64,000 bases of DNA from Affinundibacterium flavidum (GTDB taxonomy: Bacteria > Pseudomonadota > Gammaproteobacteria > Burkholderiales > Burkholderiaceae_D): positions 1-64,000 of the forward strand of contig NZ_JACOGA010000003.1 of the NCBI RefSeq assembly GCF_014284175.1, written 5' to 3'. Of this stretch, positions 17,286-25,433 are shown piece after piece. The position numbers and the translations under genes were made by a program. The first letter of the stretch is position 1. Every line of letters begins with the position of its first letter. The notes beneath the pieces were generated by a model. That model worked only from the letters and a program-made list of their open reading frames with translations, made no database searches and had not been told where the DNA came from.

Positions 17286-17811
17286 TTGCAGTAACTCGAC
17301 GTCGTTGTCGTTCACGCATTGAACATTCACGCAGCGTGTCTGCGAGTGGTTCTAAGTTTTTAATTCCGTATAGATTAAGCTGGGGATAGCTGGTGTCAGA
17401 CGATCTGAGTTGTAAAATGCAATAGCCTATCAAGCGCATACCAAACGGAGAATTCAAATCAAAATGCTCTATCGTAAAAAGCTCGATGTTATCTTTGACT
17501 TTGGAAAAAATGCCACGTTCTAGCTTTATCCTTTGTGTAGTAATTTCATAATGTAATCCGCGCGCTTTAAACCAATAATAGAAATAGCCGATACCTAGCG
17601 TCATTACCACCACTATCCATTGCCAAACGGTAAAAATAGTCGCTGGATGGCCGGAAAACAAAATTTTTTCCGCGTCATGTTCGACATTCGTCATATATGC
17701 CTGCAGATCGGTATTGCAGAAGCGGCATTTGATCGCGACTGCCTTAATGGTTTCGCCACAAACCGGGCAGTCTTTACTATCGCGATTGTCGCTGGTCACA
17801 TTGGTGTTCAT
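17272..17811 (-). CDS. Zinc-ribbon plus bacterial PH (bPH2) membrane protein
   Basis: Residues about 15-37 form a zinc ribbon (CPVC...CRFC). After a linker comes a membrane hairpin (about 60-85, IFTVWQWIVVVMTLGIGYFYYWF) and a bPH2 domain (YdbT/YdaS type) with HYEITTQRIKLERGIFSK, then LFTIEHFDLNSPFGMRLIGYC. Proteins with this layout sit at the inner membrane with the PH-like part in the cytoplasm; their role is unknown but often linked to envelope or antibiotic-stress phenotypes. It is convergent and slightly overlapping with the membrane protein gene to its left. Confidence 0.75.
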   Translation of the reverse strand: MNTNVTSDNRDSKDCPVCGETIKAVAIKCRFCNTDLQAYMTNVEHDAEKILFSGHPATIFTVWQWIVVVMTLGIGYFYYWFKARGLHYEITTQRIKLERGIFSKVKDNIELFTIEHFDLNSPFGMRLIGYCILQLRSSDTSYPQLNLYGIKNLEPLADTLRECSMRERQRRRVTAIIQP

Positions 17812-18116
17812 GATGTCTTATCATCTCTTTGTTTTTTGGCGAAGTACATAGTCTGCCATAAAGTCCCGCTGATAGGAAATACGTCTAGTAATCAAACTGC
17901 TGTGAGTTCTTGTGGATCGATATATTCTCGATCTGTAGTGTCCATCAATTCGTGAGACCGCAAAATACTACGAACTGCGGAGCAATGATAACTTCATCAA
18001 GATTTGCGCTAGAATTGATCAAATATTTAAATCGCGCGATCCAGTACTGTTGTAGTGCAGGCCGCTCGGTAAGGGCATAGCAAATCCTAAGCGAAGAACA
18101 TTAACGAGGCCAGACG
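17812..18116. other. Divergent promoter region
   Basis: The gap between the bPH2 gene and the tandem-GAF gene holds the promoters of both. The start region of the latter has a modest GAGGC ribosome-binding site. Nothing else is recognisable. Confidence 0.4.
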
Positions 18117-19739
18117 ATGAATAATTTTTTGGATTTTCAGATTGATGAACTCGAAGCGCGTATTCGCTTTGCAGATGGCCTACAGGCGATCAGCAATAAG
18201 ATACATGGAGCCGATCAGTTCGACGACGTCTTACCTGAATTGTCACGTGACATCTGCGATTTGTTTCTGTGTGATCGACTAACTCTTTATATCTTAGGCG
18301 ACGACGCTAAAACCATACGCTCTGTCATTACCACAGGCATTAATTCTAGCAATAGCTTGACTTTGCCCATTAACAAACACAGTATCGCTGGCTTTGTAGC
18401 GCTTGTAAAAAGCGATATCAATATTGCAGACGTACACGATCATGCTGAACTCGCACTGATTGATCCCGATTTACGCTTTTGTAACAAAGTTGACCAGCTC
18501 ACTGGCTACCGCAGTAGGCAAATGATGGCCGCCCCAATCTTGCAGGCGGATGGCACTTTGCTCGGCGTCGTTCAATTGGTCAATCATGTCGCAGACAAGG
18601 CATTTGCCAGTTTTGCGCTAGATGGCTTGACCAGTTTATGCACTATTTTGGAAATCGCCTTACGTCATCGATTGAAGCTATTGAATCGTGAACTCACCAA
18701 GGTACAACAAGCACCGACTACGCCCTTGCAAAATAATGAGGTAAACACGCGTCGCGGCTTTGCCAAACAATTACAAAGCCTGAGCAACCGTATTCACTCT
18801 ACTCCGCATATCGATGACATTATGTTGGAATTGGCACCTGACATTTGCGCCTTATTCGCTTGCAGTCGCCTTACGCTGTATGTGGTAAGCGCTGATGGCA
18901 AGTCTATCTTTTCCAAGATCAAGACAGGTATACATTCAAGCAAAGAGTTAAGCTTGCCTATCAATACACAAAGTATCGCGGGCAACGTCGCACTCAATAG
19001 GCTTGGGGTGCGTCTCAATAATGTCTATGATGAAGATGAGTTAAAACGGTTTCAACGTGATCTGGTATTTTGTCGCAAGGTTGATGAAATTACCGGCTAC
19101 ACTTCGCGTCAAATGATGGTACAGCCGATACTAGATAGCGAGCATGGCACACTATTGGGCGTCATTCAGCTCATCAATGACCGAGAAGGTGGCGAGTTTT
19201 CGGTATTGGCAGAAGAAGGCTTATGTGATTTGTGCGAGGCGCTGGCGATCGCCTTCGCTCAACGACTGCGAGCACCGCCATTGCATTCAAAATATGATGC
19301 GCTGATTACCGATGGTGCAGTATCCAGTGCCGAACTTGACATGGCAATCGCGTGGGCGCGTCGACATCAGATTGACATTGAAACCGTATTGATCGAAGAG
19401 TTCAAGCTCAGCACCAATGCTCTGGGACGTGCTTTGGCTCGCCATTATTGTGCGCACTACGAAGCATACCGGTCAGATCTGCTGATCCCGACGGAACTGC
19501 TTTGTGGCAGGCCTCGTAGTTTTTTTGAAAAATACGAATTTCTCCCTCTGGAAAAAGACAATATCGGCATAACAATCGTATGCTTAGATCCTGGCATGGT
19601 TGAGAAATACGGCATGCTTAGGCGTCTATATCCATATAGCCATGCACTGCTTCGCATCACGAGCTTACGTGAATTTTCTCTCTTCTTAGATCATGTCTGG
19701 CCACCTGTAACGGCGACCAGCACAACTACAACAAGCTAA
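18117..19739 (+). CDS. Tandem GAF protein with C-terminal MshEN (GspE N-terminal) domain
   Basis: The product has two GAF domains (about 15-190 and 215-390) that are clear internal duplicates: both contain ISN/LSN-(K/R)IH, DICxLFxCxRLTLY, an SLPIN/TLPIN strand with SIAG, CxKVDxxTGYxSRQMM and GTLLGVxQL. The last 130 residues (from VSSAELDMAIAWARR) match the MshEN/GspE-II N-terminal domain found before type II secretion and type IV pilus ATPases, a fold that binds cyclic di-GMP in MshE. The ATPase that normally follows is absent. The layout suggests a soluble second-messenger or small-ligand sensor, possibly acting on a pilus ATPase in trans. It is a single gene with no signalling partner adjacent. 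Confidence 0.75.
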   Translation: MNNFLDFQIDELEARIRFADGLQAISNKIHGADQFDDVLPELSRDICDLFLCDRLTLYILGDDAKTIRSVITTGINSSNSLTLPINKHSIAGFVALVKSDINIADVHDHAELALIDPDLRFCNKVDQLTGYRSRQMMAAPILQADGTLLGVVQLVNHVADKAFASFALDGLTSLCTILEIALRHRLKLLNRELTKVQQAPTTPLQNNEVNTRRGFAKQLQSLSNRIHSTPHIDDIMLELAPDICALFACSRLTLYVVSADGKSIFSKIKTGIHSSKELSLPINTQSIAGNVALNRLGVRLNNVYDEDELKRFQRDLVFCRKVDEITGYTSRQMMVQPILDSEHGTLLGVIQLINDREGGEFSVLAEEGLCDLCEALAIAFAQRLRAPPLHSKYDALITDGAVSSAELDMAIAWARRHQIDIETVLIEEFKLSTNALGRALARHYCAHYEAYRSDLLIPTELLCGRPRSFFEKYEFLPLEKDNIGITIVCLDPGMVEKYGMLRRLYPYSHALLRITSLREFSLFLDHVWPPVTATSTTTTS

Positions 19740-19740
19740 A

Positions 19741-19775
19741 TGCGAACAGGTTAATCAATGATCACACTGTTCGCA
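19741..19775. terminator. Inverted repeat between convergent genes
   Basis: TGCGAACAG and CTGTTCGCA form a perfect nine-base-pair stem directly after the stop of the GAF gene and before the end of the convergent TonB receptor gene. The loop is long (17 bases) and T-runs are weak, so it is only a probable bidirectional terminator. Confidence 0.45.
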
Positions 19776-19803
19776 ATTAGGTCGCGGTACTTACAAATCC
19801 AAC

Positions 19804-21912
19804 TTAGAATTTATATTGCATTCCAATTGAAGGGAAAATCGGCATTTGTGCTTCGGGCTTACGTGATTTGTAGTCTGCACTATATTCATAGCTTCCTACA
19901 TTGCGACGCGCATAGGCATTGATCAATTCTGCGTAATAGGAAAGCTTGTCGCTATATTGATAATCCACACGCAGATCCAAACGATGATAGGCAGGCATAC
20001 GTTCTGAATTAAGCGCGCCGTAGATGGGGCGGATGCGACCATCAGCATCGGTGCGCGTGCCGACGATAGGAGTATCAGGATGACCGGTGTGATAACTCCA
20101 ACGCGCGCCATATTGCAATTTTTCAGAGGCTTTGTATTGGAGTACGGCGTTAGCTATCACGGGTTGATCGAAACCAAAGGTGAAGTTCTCTCCAGTGAGA
20201 TCGTTCCGTCGTTTGGACTTTGATACACTGACCGAGACAAAACCCGAAAGGCCGTAGCCCATGTCTTTTTTCACCAAGACTTCTAATCCCTGCGCACTGC
20301 CACTGGCACCATTGCGGTAATTTTGCAGCGGGTCGCTCACAACAAAATGGTCAAAGTCTTTTTTGTATACCTCAGCACGCCACGACCAACCCTGTTCTAA
20401 ATTTTGCGTGACGCCAAACACGACCTGTTTGGAACGTATCGACTTCAAATACGGATTACCAATTTCACTCAGACTTTGCTCTCTGGATGGTTCTTGGTGA
20501 TGCTGGCCTAGCCCTACAGAAAACACAGTTTGAGGTGAGTAGCTATATTCAAGTCCAAGTCGAGGATCGAGAACGTTCTCCTTCAAATAGTCGTCACGGG
20601 TGGCACGCAAGCCACCTGTGAGCGTCCATTGCGGCGACAAACGCCAACGATCATTCACGTATGCTGCTGCACTATTGGCGCGTTGACTGCGCTTCGTACG
20701 TGAATAATCGGCGCTGGTGGCATCGCAATTCGGATCAAATTCTGTGCAACGTGGATTCTTAACATTCACGTCTATACCTAGTGTATTTGAACTTAGGTCA
20801 ACACCTGCAATGACTTGATGATTGTCGAAGATATTGGTCGTGACCTGCTCTCGCAAATACTTGAGGGTCGATGTGGACGCATACGCACCTGCATTTCCGA
20901 TTTTGCTTTTTTGATGAGTCACCATTTGACCCAGCGCGACTTGGTTACTGGTTTTCGCGCCCAGATCAGACTCCAACACTACCGCCATATTATTAAATGA
21001 GGTGCTCTCGGCACTCTCTCCCAGCAAAATCGGATCGTGCTGCACATCAATAGATTCTTTTTTCAAATTAAATTTGATTCTATCTTGGGCGGTAGAGAGA
21101 TCGAAACGCAAACGATTTTTGCTGTCGATGTTCCATAAAAATCGCCCTTGTACGTCGCTATAAGATGGAAAGGTAAAACTGGTACCCGCTTTTTCGTCTT
21201 TAATCTCTTTCACAAACAAATCAATCACACTACGACGTGCCGATAAAAAAAATGAAGTATTGTCGGACAAGGGACCTTCCAGCAAGACACTGGCGTCTAA
21301 AGCCCCTGTCCGTATTTTGCCGCCTATTCGATCTGTTCTTGGATTGCGTAATGACGCGTCGAAAACACCACCAATCACGTCGCCATACTGTGGACTCCAT
21401 GCCGCGCTATACAGATCAAAGCGACGAATCAAATCAGCATTAAATACACTGACAAAACCGCCCATATGAAACAAGTATCCTACTGGTAGGAAGTCTACAT
21501 AGTAAGCATTGTCGGAAGGTCTTGCGCCGCGCACCGCCGCACCACTGTCGCCGTCATTATTCGTTGCCATTCCAGGCATAGTTTGCAAAGCTTTAAGTGG
21601 GTCGCCACCAGAACCCGGCATTTTAAATAACTCCTCACCAGTGAGGCTTATTTTTTCATTTGTACTCTGCACAGGTTTAGCGGCATGAACTTCAACTTTT
21701 TGGGTCTGTTCCGCTGACACTTTTTTTGTGGCCTCTGCCTCTTGCTGCGCGTTGGCGCTCGTCGTCGCACTGCCCGCAATTAGCACCAACATCGCGCTAT
21801 TGAAATGACGCGCGAAGGCGCTTTGACGGAAGCAGGAATTCACAGATCGGTTAAGTAGATGATATCCAGTAGGAAACGAAACTAGGCTTGATAGAGTGGA
21901 GAGTTTTTTCAT
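19804..21912 (-). CDS. TonB-dependent outer-membrane receptor
   Basis: The product has about 702 residues from an ATG (an earlier in-frame TTG is less likely). The N-terminus is signal-like and ends near ANAQQ. A plug domain (about 80-200) follows, with EKISLTGEELFKMPGSGGDPLKALQTMPGM and RGARPSDNAYYVDF, and then a long beta-barrel ending in aromatic Phe (GMQYKF), as expected for BamA-dependent insertion. A TonB box is not evident. The barrel contains acidic loops with NPRCTEFDPNCDATSADY, perhaps a Ca-binding or disulphide-bonded loop. The gene is isolated, so the ligand (siderophore, oligosaccharide, cobalamin-like) cannot be told from context. Confidence 0.85.
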   Translation of the reverse strand: MKKLSTLSSLVSFPTGYHLLNRSVNSCFRQSAFARHFNSAMLVLIAGSATTSANAQQEAEATKKVSAEQTQKVEVHAAKPVQSTNEKISLTGEELFKMPGSGGDPLKALQTMPGMATNNDGDSGAAVRGARPSDNAYYVDFLPVGYLFHMGGFVSVFNADLIRRFDLYSAAWSPQYGDVIGGVFDASLRNPRTDRIGGKIRTGALDASVLLEGPLSDNTSFFLSARRSVIDLFVKEIKDEKAGTSFTFPSYSDVQGRFLWNIDSKNRLRFDLSTAQDRIKFNLKKESIDVQHDPILLGESAESTSFNNMAVVLESDLGAKTSNQVALGQMVTHQKSKIGNAGAYASTSTLKYLREQVTTNIFDNHQVIAGVDLSSNTLGIDVNVKNPRCTEFDPNCDATSADYSRTKRSQRANSAAAYVNDRWRLSPQWTLTGGLRATRDDYLKENVLDPRLGLEYSYSPQTVFSVGLGQHHQEPSREQSLSEIGNPYLKSIRSKQVVFGVTQNLEQGWSWRAEVYKKDFDHFVVSDPLQNYRNGASGSAQGLEVLVKKDMGYGLSGFVSVSVSKSKRRNDLTGENFTFGFDQPVIANAVLQYKASEKLQYGARWSYHTGHPDTPIVGTRTDADGRIRPIYGALNSERMPAYHRLDLRVDYQYSDKLSYYAELINAYARRNVGSYEYSADYKSRKPEAQMPIFPSIGMQYKF

Positions 21913-22354
21913 AGATAGACAAGAGAGAGTCAAAGGAAAATCACATTGAAAAAAGCGCCAGTCACAAAAAGACCGAACGCAACGAGACGCCAGAAGAAGC
22001 GCGACATTGTTATTTCAGCATGGCTTTTTTGATCAATTTTTTTGACAAGTACTGTCAATTGCTATGAATGGACGCATGAGCTTGGCCTTATTTCACTTTA
22101 TTGAATATGTTGCGAGGAAAAATGTTGACTTTGGTTTCTTAGGAATCAAAACTATGTTCCCCAAGAAATTAAATCCAGTTCAACGTTTTTTAGGAGAAAT
22201 GCCATGAAGTTGGTCAGTGTTCATCACCAAGCTCTTGAGAAATGCATTTAGTTTTTTTGGGGGATGTGCTATGTATCCAATCAAGTGTCGTCAGCTTTGA
22301 AAGTTAGTTCATGTCCCATCAATTACTTCACTTCCTAAGCAGGAAACAAATACT
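21913..22354. other. Intergenic with possible gene remnant
   Basis: The gap upstream of two divergent genes. It contains a tiny open frame with a strong Shine-Dalgarno (listed separately), surrounded by A/T-rich sequence. I see no repeat or larger gene. Confidence 0.4.
22204..22251 (+). CDS. Possible 15-residue leader or remnant peptide
   Basis: TTAGGAGAAATGCC directly precedes an ATG that opens a 15-codon frame, MKLVSVHHQALEKCI, ending in TAG and followed by a run of seven T. The ribosome-binding site is among the strongest nearby, which is odd for a chance frame. It may be a leader peptide, a microprotein, or the 5' end of a lost gene. No homology was assessed. Confidence 0.2.
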   Translation: MKLVSVHHQALEKCI

Positions 22355-23020
22355 ATGTCTTTCAACAAGCACCCATCACGGTCCTTAACCACGCTCTTTC
22401 AAGAGAAACCGTATCAAGGACAGGCGCCAGAAAAAGCGCGAATTATTTTCTTAAGTTCAGATGCAAACTATTCAGAAGACATTTCAAATTCTTCATTTTT
22501 TGATCGAATTCTTGAATATCATGCTGACGGCGTTTGTTTTTGGAAAACGCATGGCAAGCATCATCCTTTCTTATTGAACGATTACCCATTCGACAAGCGA
22601 AAAGACGGCGTCGTTTTTCATAGAAATTTCAGTAAATTAAATCTAGGGAGTCAAGACGCTAGTAATATTTCTTTCATAGAATTATTAGATGTACCGACAA
22701 TAGGAATAAAATCAAAAAACAAAGTCAAATTTATGGACCTTGTCTCCCTTTCGCATATTCAATATTTGGATAATTTCATCGAAAATAATCAAGGAAAATT
22801 GATTCTAGTTCCCTCAGGAGTTTTACACGATATGATGCAAATAAAAAAAAGATATCCTGTTTTTAAATGGCTCAACTACTCAAAGACAAATCATAAATAC
22901 CAACAGAGGTTTTCAAACGGAGAATTAAAAGAAATTTGTCATTTTTCATCTTCGCAAATTCATGCTTTTATTCCGATCTTACAAGAATATATAAGCCAAT
23001 ACAGGTTGAGAGGTGACTAA
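22355..23020 (+). CDS. Uracil-DNA-glycosylase-fold-like conserved protein
   Basis: The 221-residue cytoplasmic protein begins with a short linker and then IIFLSSDANYSEDI, which sits where UDG-superfamily proteins have their hydrophobic strand and catalytic GxDPY-like loop. This is followed by FWKTHGKHHPFLLNDYPFDKRKDGVVFHRNFSKL and, later, a second strand with LILVPSGVL matching the position of the UDG C-terminal HPSP-type loop. It belongs, I believe, to a widespread hypothetical UDG-like family whose activity is unknown; the catalytic Asp is in SSDAN. It is not close to classical Ung. The neighbourhood gives no clue. Confidence 0.45.
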   Translation: MSFNKHPSRSLTTLFQEKPYQGQAPEKARIIFLSSDANYSEDISNSSFFDRILEYHADGVCFWKTHGKHHPFLLNDYPFDKRKDGVVFHRNFSKLNLGSQDASNISFIELLDVPTIGIKSKNKVKFMDLVSLSHIQYLDNFIENNQGKLILVPSGVLHDMMQIKKRYPVFKWLNYSKTNHKYQQRFSNGELKEICHFSSSQIHAFIPILQEYISQYRLRGD

Positions 23021-23147
23021 TTCAGGGCATCTACGATCTGATGGCATGTATTTCCCTATAGATTTCCCATAAGCTACAATTCAAGCATTTTATTTCAGGC
23101 TCGCGTGTACCAACTTCGAGCGTGCATTTCATCGATAAAGCGGAACC

Positions 23148-23882
23148 ATGAGTCATTCTTCAAGATTTAAAATAATCAAACGTGGCTTCATCAGTTTATT
23201 TGCACTCGCATTTCTATATGGCGCGGTCATTTTTTTCCCTTCTTTTTTGTATACGTATCAGTATCAAAACGAAAATATCGTCATCTACAGCGATGAGAAA
23301 TTGCCTTCGAATATTGACAAACTTAGTCTTACCATCTTAGAGAGGATAAAAAAATCTGCTTATTACAACGCCCAGCATGAATACAGAATATTTATCTCGA
23401 ATGAAAATTGGCGTTGGCGTCTTATTGCCAATCTGAGGCCGGATGCAGGCGGATTTAATATTGAATTCTGCCCCAACAATTCTTTTATTCGACCCAGTGT
23501 CATCGCTGAAAATCGTATTATTCCACCACGTGCAACGATGGCTGACGCGGCGGATAGAGATCTGGTTTATTTTATTTCACACGAAATCACTCACGGCATG
23601 ATGGTCAACAGTACCGGTCTTTTCACTTCATTGTCTAAGACCAAAAGCTGGATCAAAGAAGGTTACGCCGACTTGATAGGAAAAAAATCCTTCGATTATG
23701 CGAGTAACCTTGCACAATTAAAATCGCATGAAAAAAGGCTGCAGATTTCTTCTGGACTGTATGTTCGCTATCATCTCGCACTAGTGTATTTGATTGAAAA
23801 AAAAGGGCTGAGCTTTGCCGAAATTGTCGACAAGAATCCACCACTAGAAGAGGTGATAGACGAAATGTTGGCATTGAAATAG
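23148..23882 (+). CDS. Membrane-anchored HExxH (gluzincin-like) zinc protease homologue
   Basis: An N-terminal membrane anchor (about residues 12-34) is followed by a periplasmic domain. HEITH in DLVYFISHEITHGMMV is a full HExxH zinc site, and KEGYADLIG 24 or so residues later supplies the Glu expected as third ligand in gluzincins (E-x-x-x-D pattern). The domain between anchor and active site is about 115 residues, so the protein is shorter than thermolysin-type enzymes and resembles small DUF-type proteases. It is likely active, since all three ligands are present. Substrate unknown; single gene. Confidence 0.65.
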   Translation: MSHSSRFKIIKRGFISLFALAFLYGAVIFFPSFLYTYQYQNENIVIYSDEKLPSNIDKLSLTILERIKKSAYYNAQHEYRIFISNENWRWRLIANLRPDAGGFNIEFCPNNSFIRPSVIAENRIIPPRATMADAADRDLVYFISHEITHGMMVNSTGLFTSLSKTKSWIKEGYADLIGKKSFDYASNLAQLKSHEKRLQISSGLYVRYHLALVYLIEKKGLSFAEIVDKNPPLEEVIDEMLALK

Positions 23883-24060
23883 CTGCCGTTTTGCAATCTC
23901 TTTGTGGGGCAAACTTACACCTATCTTATCGCTGGCAAAACCACTTCGAATAGGCAAAGAACCTGTATAGCTAAAAATCTGCAAAGCTAAGAATCTGACC
24001 AATCACGTTTGCGTCAGAAACAGGGTGTAGTAATGGACAAACAAACGTCGATCTCGCCTG

Positions 24061-24876
24061 CTATGCGCTTGGATCATCGTCACCGGCGTCAGAATTATGG
24101 AGCGAAGCAGCCCAACCAGAAATTCCACCATAATGCCACATTGCGCCATGCACATTCATATCGATCAATTCCATTTTTCCCATGGTTTGCAAATGGTGCC
24201 AAGTATATTTGTCTGTACGGTCAATTTTGTGGGCATTATCTGCATGGCGGAAATGTAGTGGACGCCCGCCGCTAGTCACTTCACTTTTTGTAAGCGCCCC
24301 ATCCCCGTAATCGGCAGTAAGGTCATGGGCGGCTACCTTCACGGTAATATTCGGCGCAGTCAAGCCTGCGTACTTCGTTCCGTCAGCGATTTTGGGATTG
24401 GCAATATTTTTTCCGTTGAAGCTGTCAATAATGTTCCCGCTACCATAGGCATATTTAAAAAGTCCTCTAGAACCATCTTTGGGGTCGATGACTTTGGTCG
24501 CTGTGCTAACGCCTGACTCTCCATCATTAAATACGTCGACAGCCTTATCTTTCTTTAATTGGATTTCACCTTTGCCGAGATGAGCTACATTCGTCAATCC
24601 GTTACTGTGCTGGTCAGTTGAACGTTTTGCGAATTGTTTCGTGCTAGTTGGGGCTGACCTACTTTCAGCACGTTTAGTGACATCTGCAAGCGCTTTTAAT
24701 TGCAAGGCTTGCGGGCTGCTTTGCGCAAGTAATTGTCTGGCTTGCAGTTGTGTAGCATGCGAACGCATATCAATGGATTCCGACTTTGTTACCGCCCCCA
24801 CTTGCAACTGCCGAATTGATGTTTGATCAGATTTCGGACCAGAATTCTGATGTTGAACAGGCACGACGACTTTCAT
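24061..24876 (-). CDS. WHH-nuclease protein with injection-system cargo-type N-terminus
   Basis: The product has 271 residues from the ATG that is preceded by GAGGTGAAT. The N-terminal third is Gln- and Ser-rich with LQARQLLAQSSPQALQLKALADVTKRA, a pattern I associate with proteins loaded into extracellular contractile injection systems. The middle is an unassigned beta-rich region. The C-terminal 50 residues carry YTWHHLQTMGKMELIDMNVHGAMWHYGGISG, the WHH/HNH-Endo VII toxin signature: a double His motif, a conserved Met/Val/Asp strand and a distal His plus GG. It is therefore a DNase-type toxin candidate. No immunity gene is adjacent. It lies downstream of the DUF4157 nuclease gene in the same direction, 557 bases apart. 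Confidence 0.7.
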   Translation of the reverse strand: MKVVVPVQHQNSGPKSDQTSIRQLQVGAVTKSESIDMRSHATQLQARQLLAQSSPQALQLKALADVTKRAESRSAPTSTKQFAKRSTDQHSNGLTNVAHLGKGEIQLKKDKAVDVFNDGESGVSTATKVIDPKDGSRGLFKYAYGSGNIIDSFNGKNIANPKIADGTKYAGLTAPNITVKVAAHDLTADYGDGALTKSEVTSGGRPLHFRHADNAHKIDRTDKYTWHHLQTMGKMELIDMNVHGAMWHYGGISGWAASLHNSDAGDDDPSA

Positions 24877-25433
24877 CAAATTCACCTCGTACATTAGGTC
24901 AACAATACAATCCCGATCGTGCTATAGAGATAGGATTAAATCTTGAATTTCAGTCGATTCAGTTAATCCAGATCGATGTGTAACCTTCCACACAACGATC
25001 CCGTTTTTCTTTCGATCAGCGCTAACTTCTCCAAATTGACACTAGGGCTGCTTAACATCCAAATCAGGAATCGAATGGAAAAGTGTGGACACGGTGCTAG
25101 GCTATCGTCGAAGAGCGGCAGCTTTGCCAAGTTGCTTGGCTACGTTGTGGCTTTGTAGTTTCAGCGAACAACACGCTGCTCAAACCCCTAACTACACCGC
25201 CAAACTGCGCCGCAGCGAATCTTAGGCTACGGCACTGTAAGCGACTTACGACAACGCCAAGTGCCCGTGAGTTGACCTAATTCGCCCATTCCTGAATGGC
25301 TTCAAATCAACATGCACGATGAAATGCACGAGGTTCTCACCTTTCGCAAGAGCCTCAGGCTAGGCGACGAACTACGTCTTGGTGTCCCCTCTTTTGGATT
25401 GAACACATCTCTCAATTTGAATGTTAGTAGCTT
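24877..25433. other. Gap between the two nuclease-cargo genes
   Basis: No convincing gene on either strand, hence no visible immunity gene. The composition from about 25080 to 25380 is noticeably richer in G and C than the flanks, and the short open frames are broken in every phase, so it may be a decayed gene. It presumably holds the promoter of the WHH-nuclease gene. Confidence 0.4.

Noticed and set aside
24976..25158. A 60-residue frame between the nuclease genes as immunity protein
   Set aside because: Wrong strand, no ribosome-binding site, and Cys/Asn content suggests chance; kept as unannotated gap.
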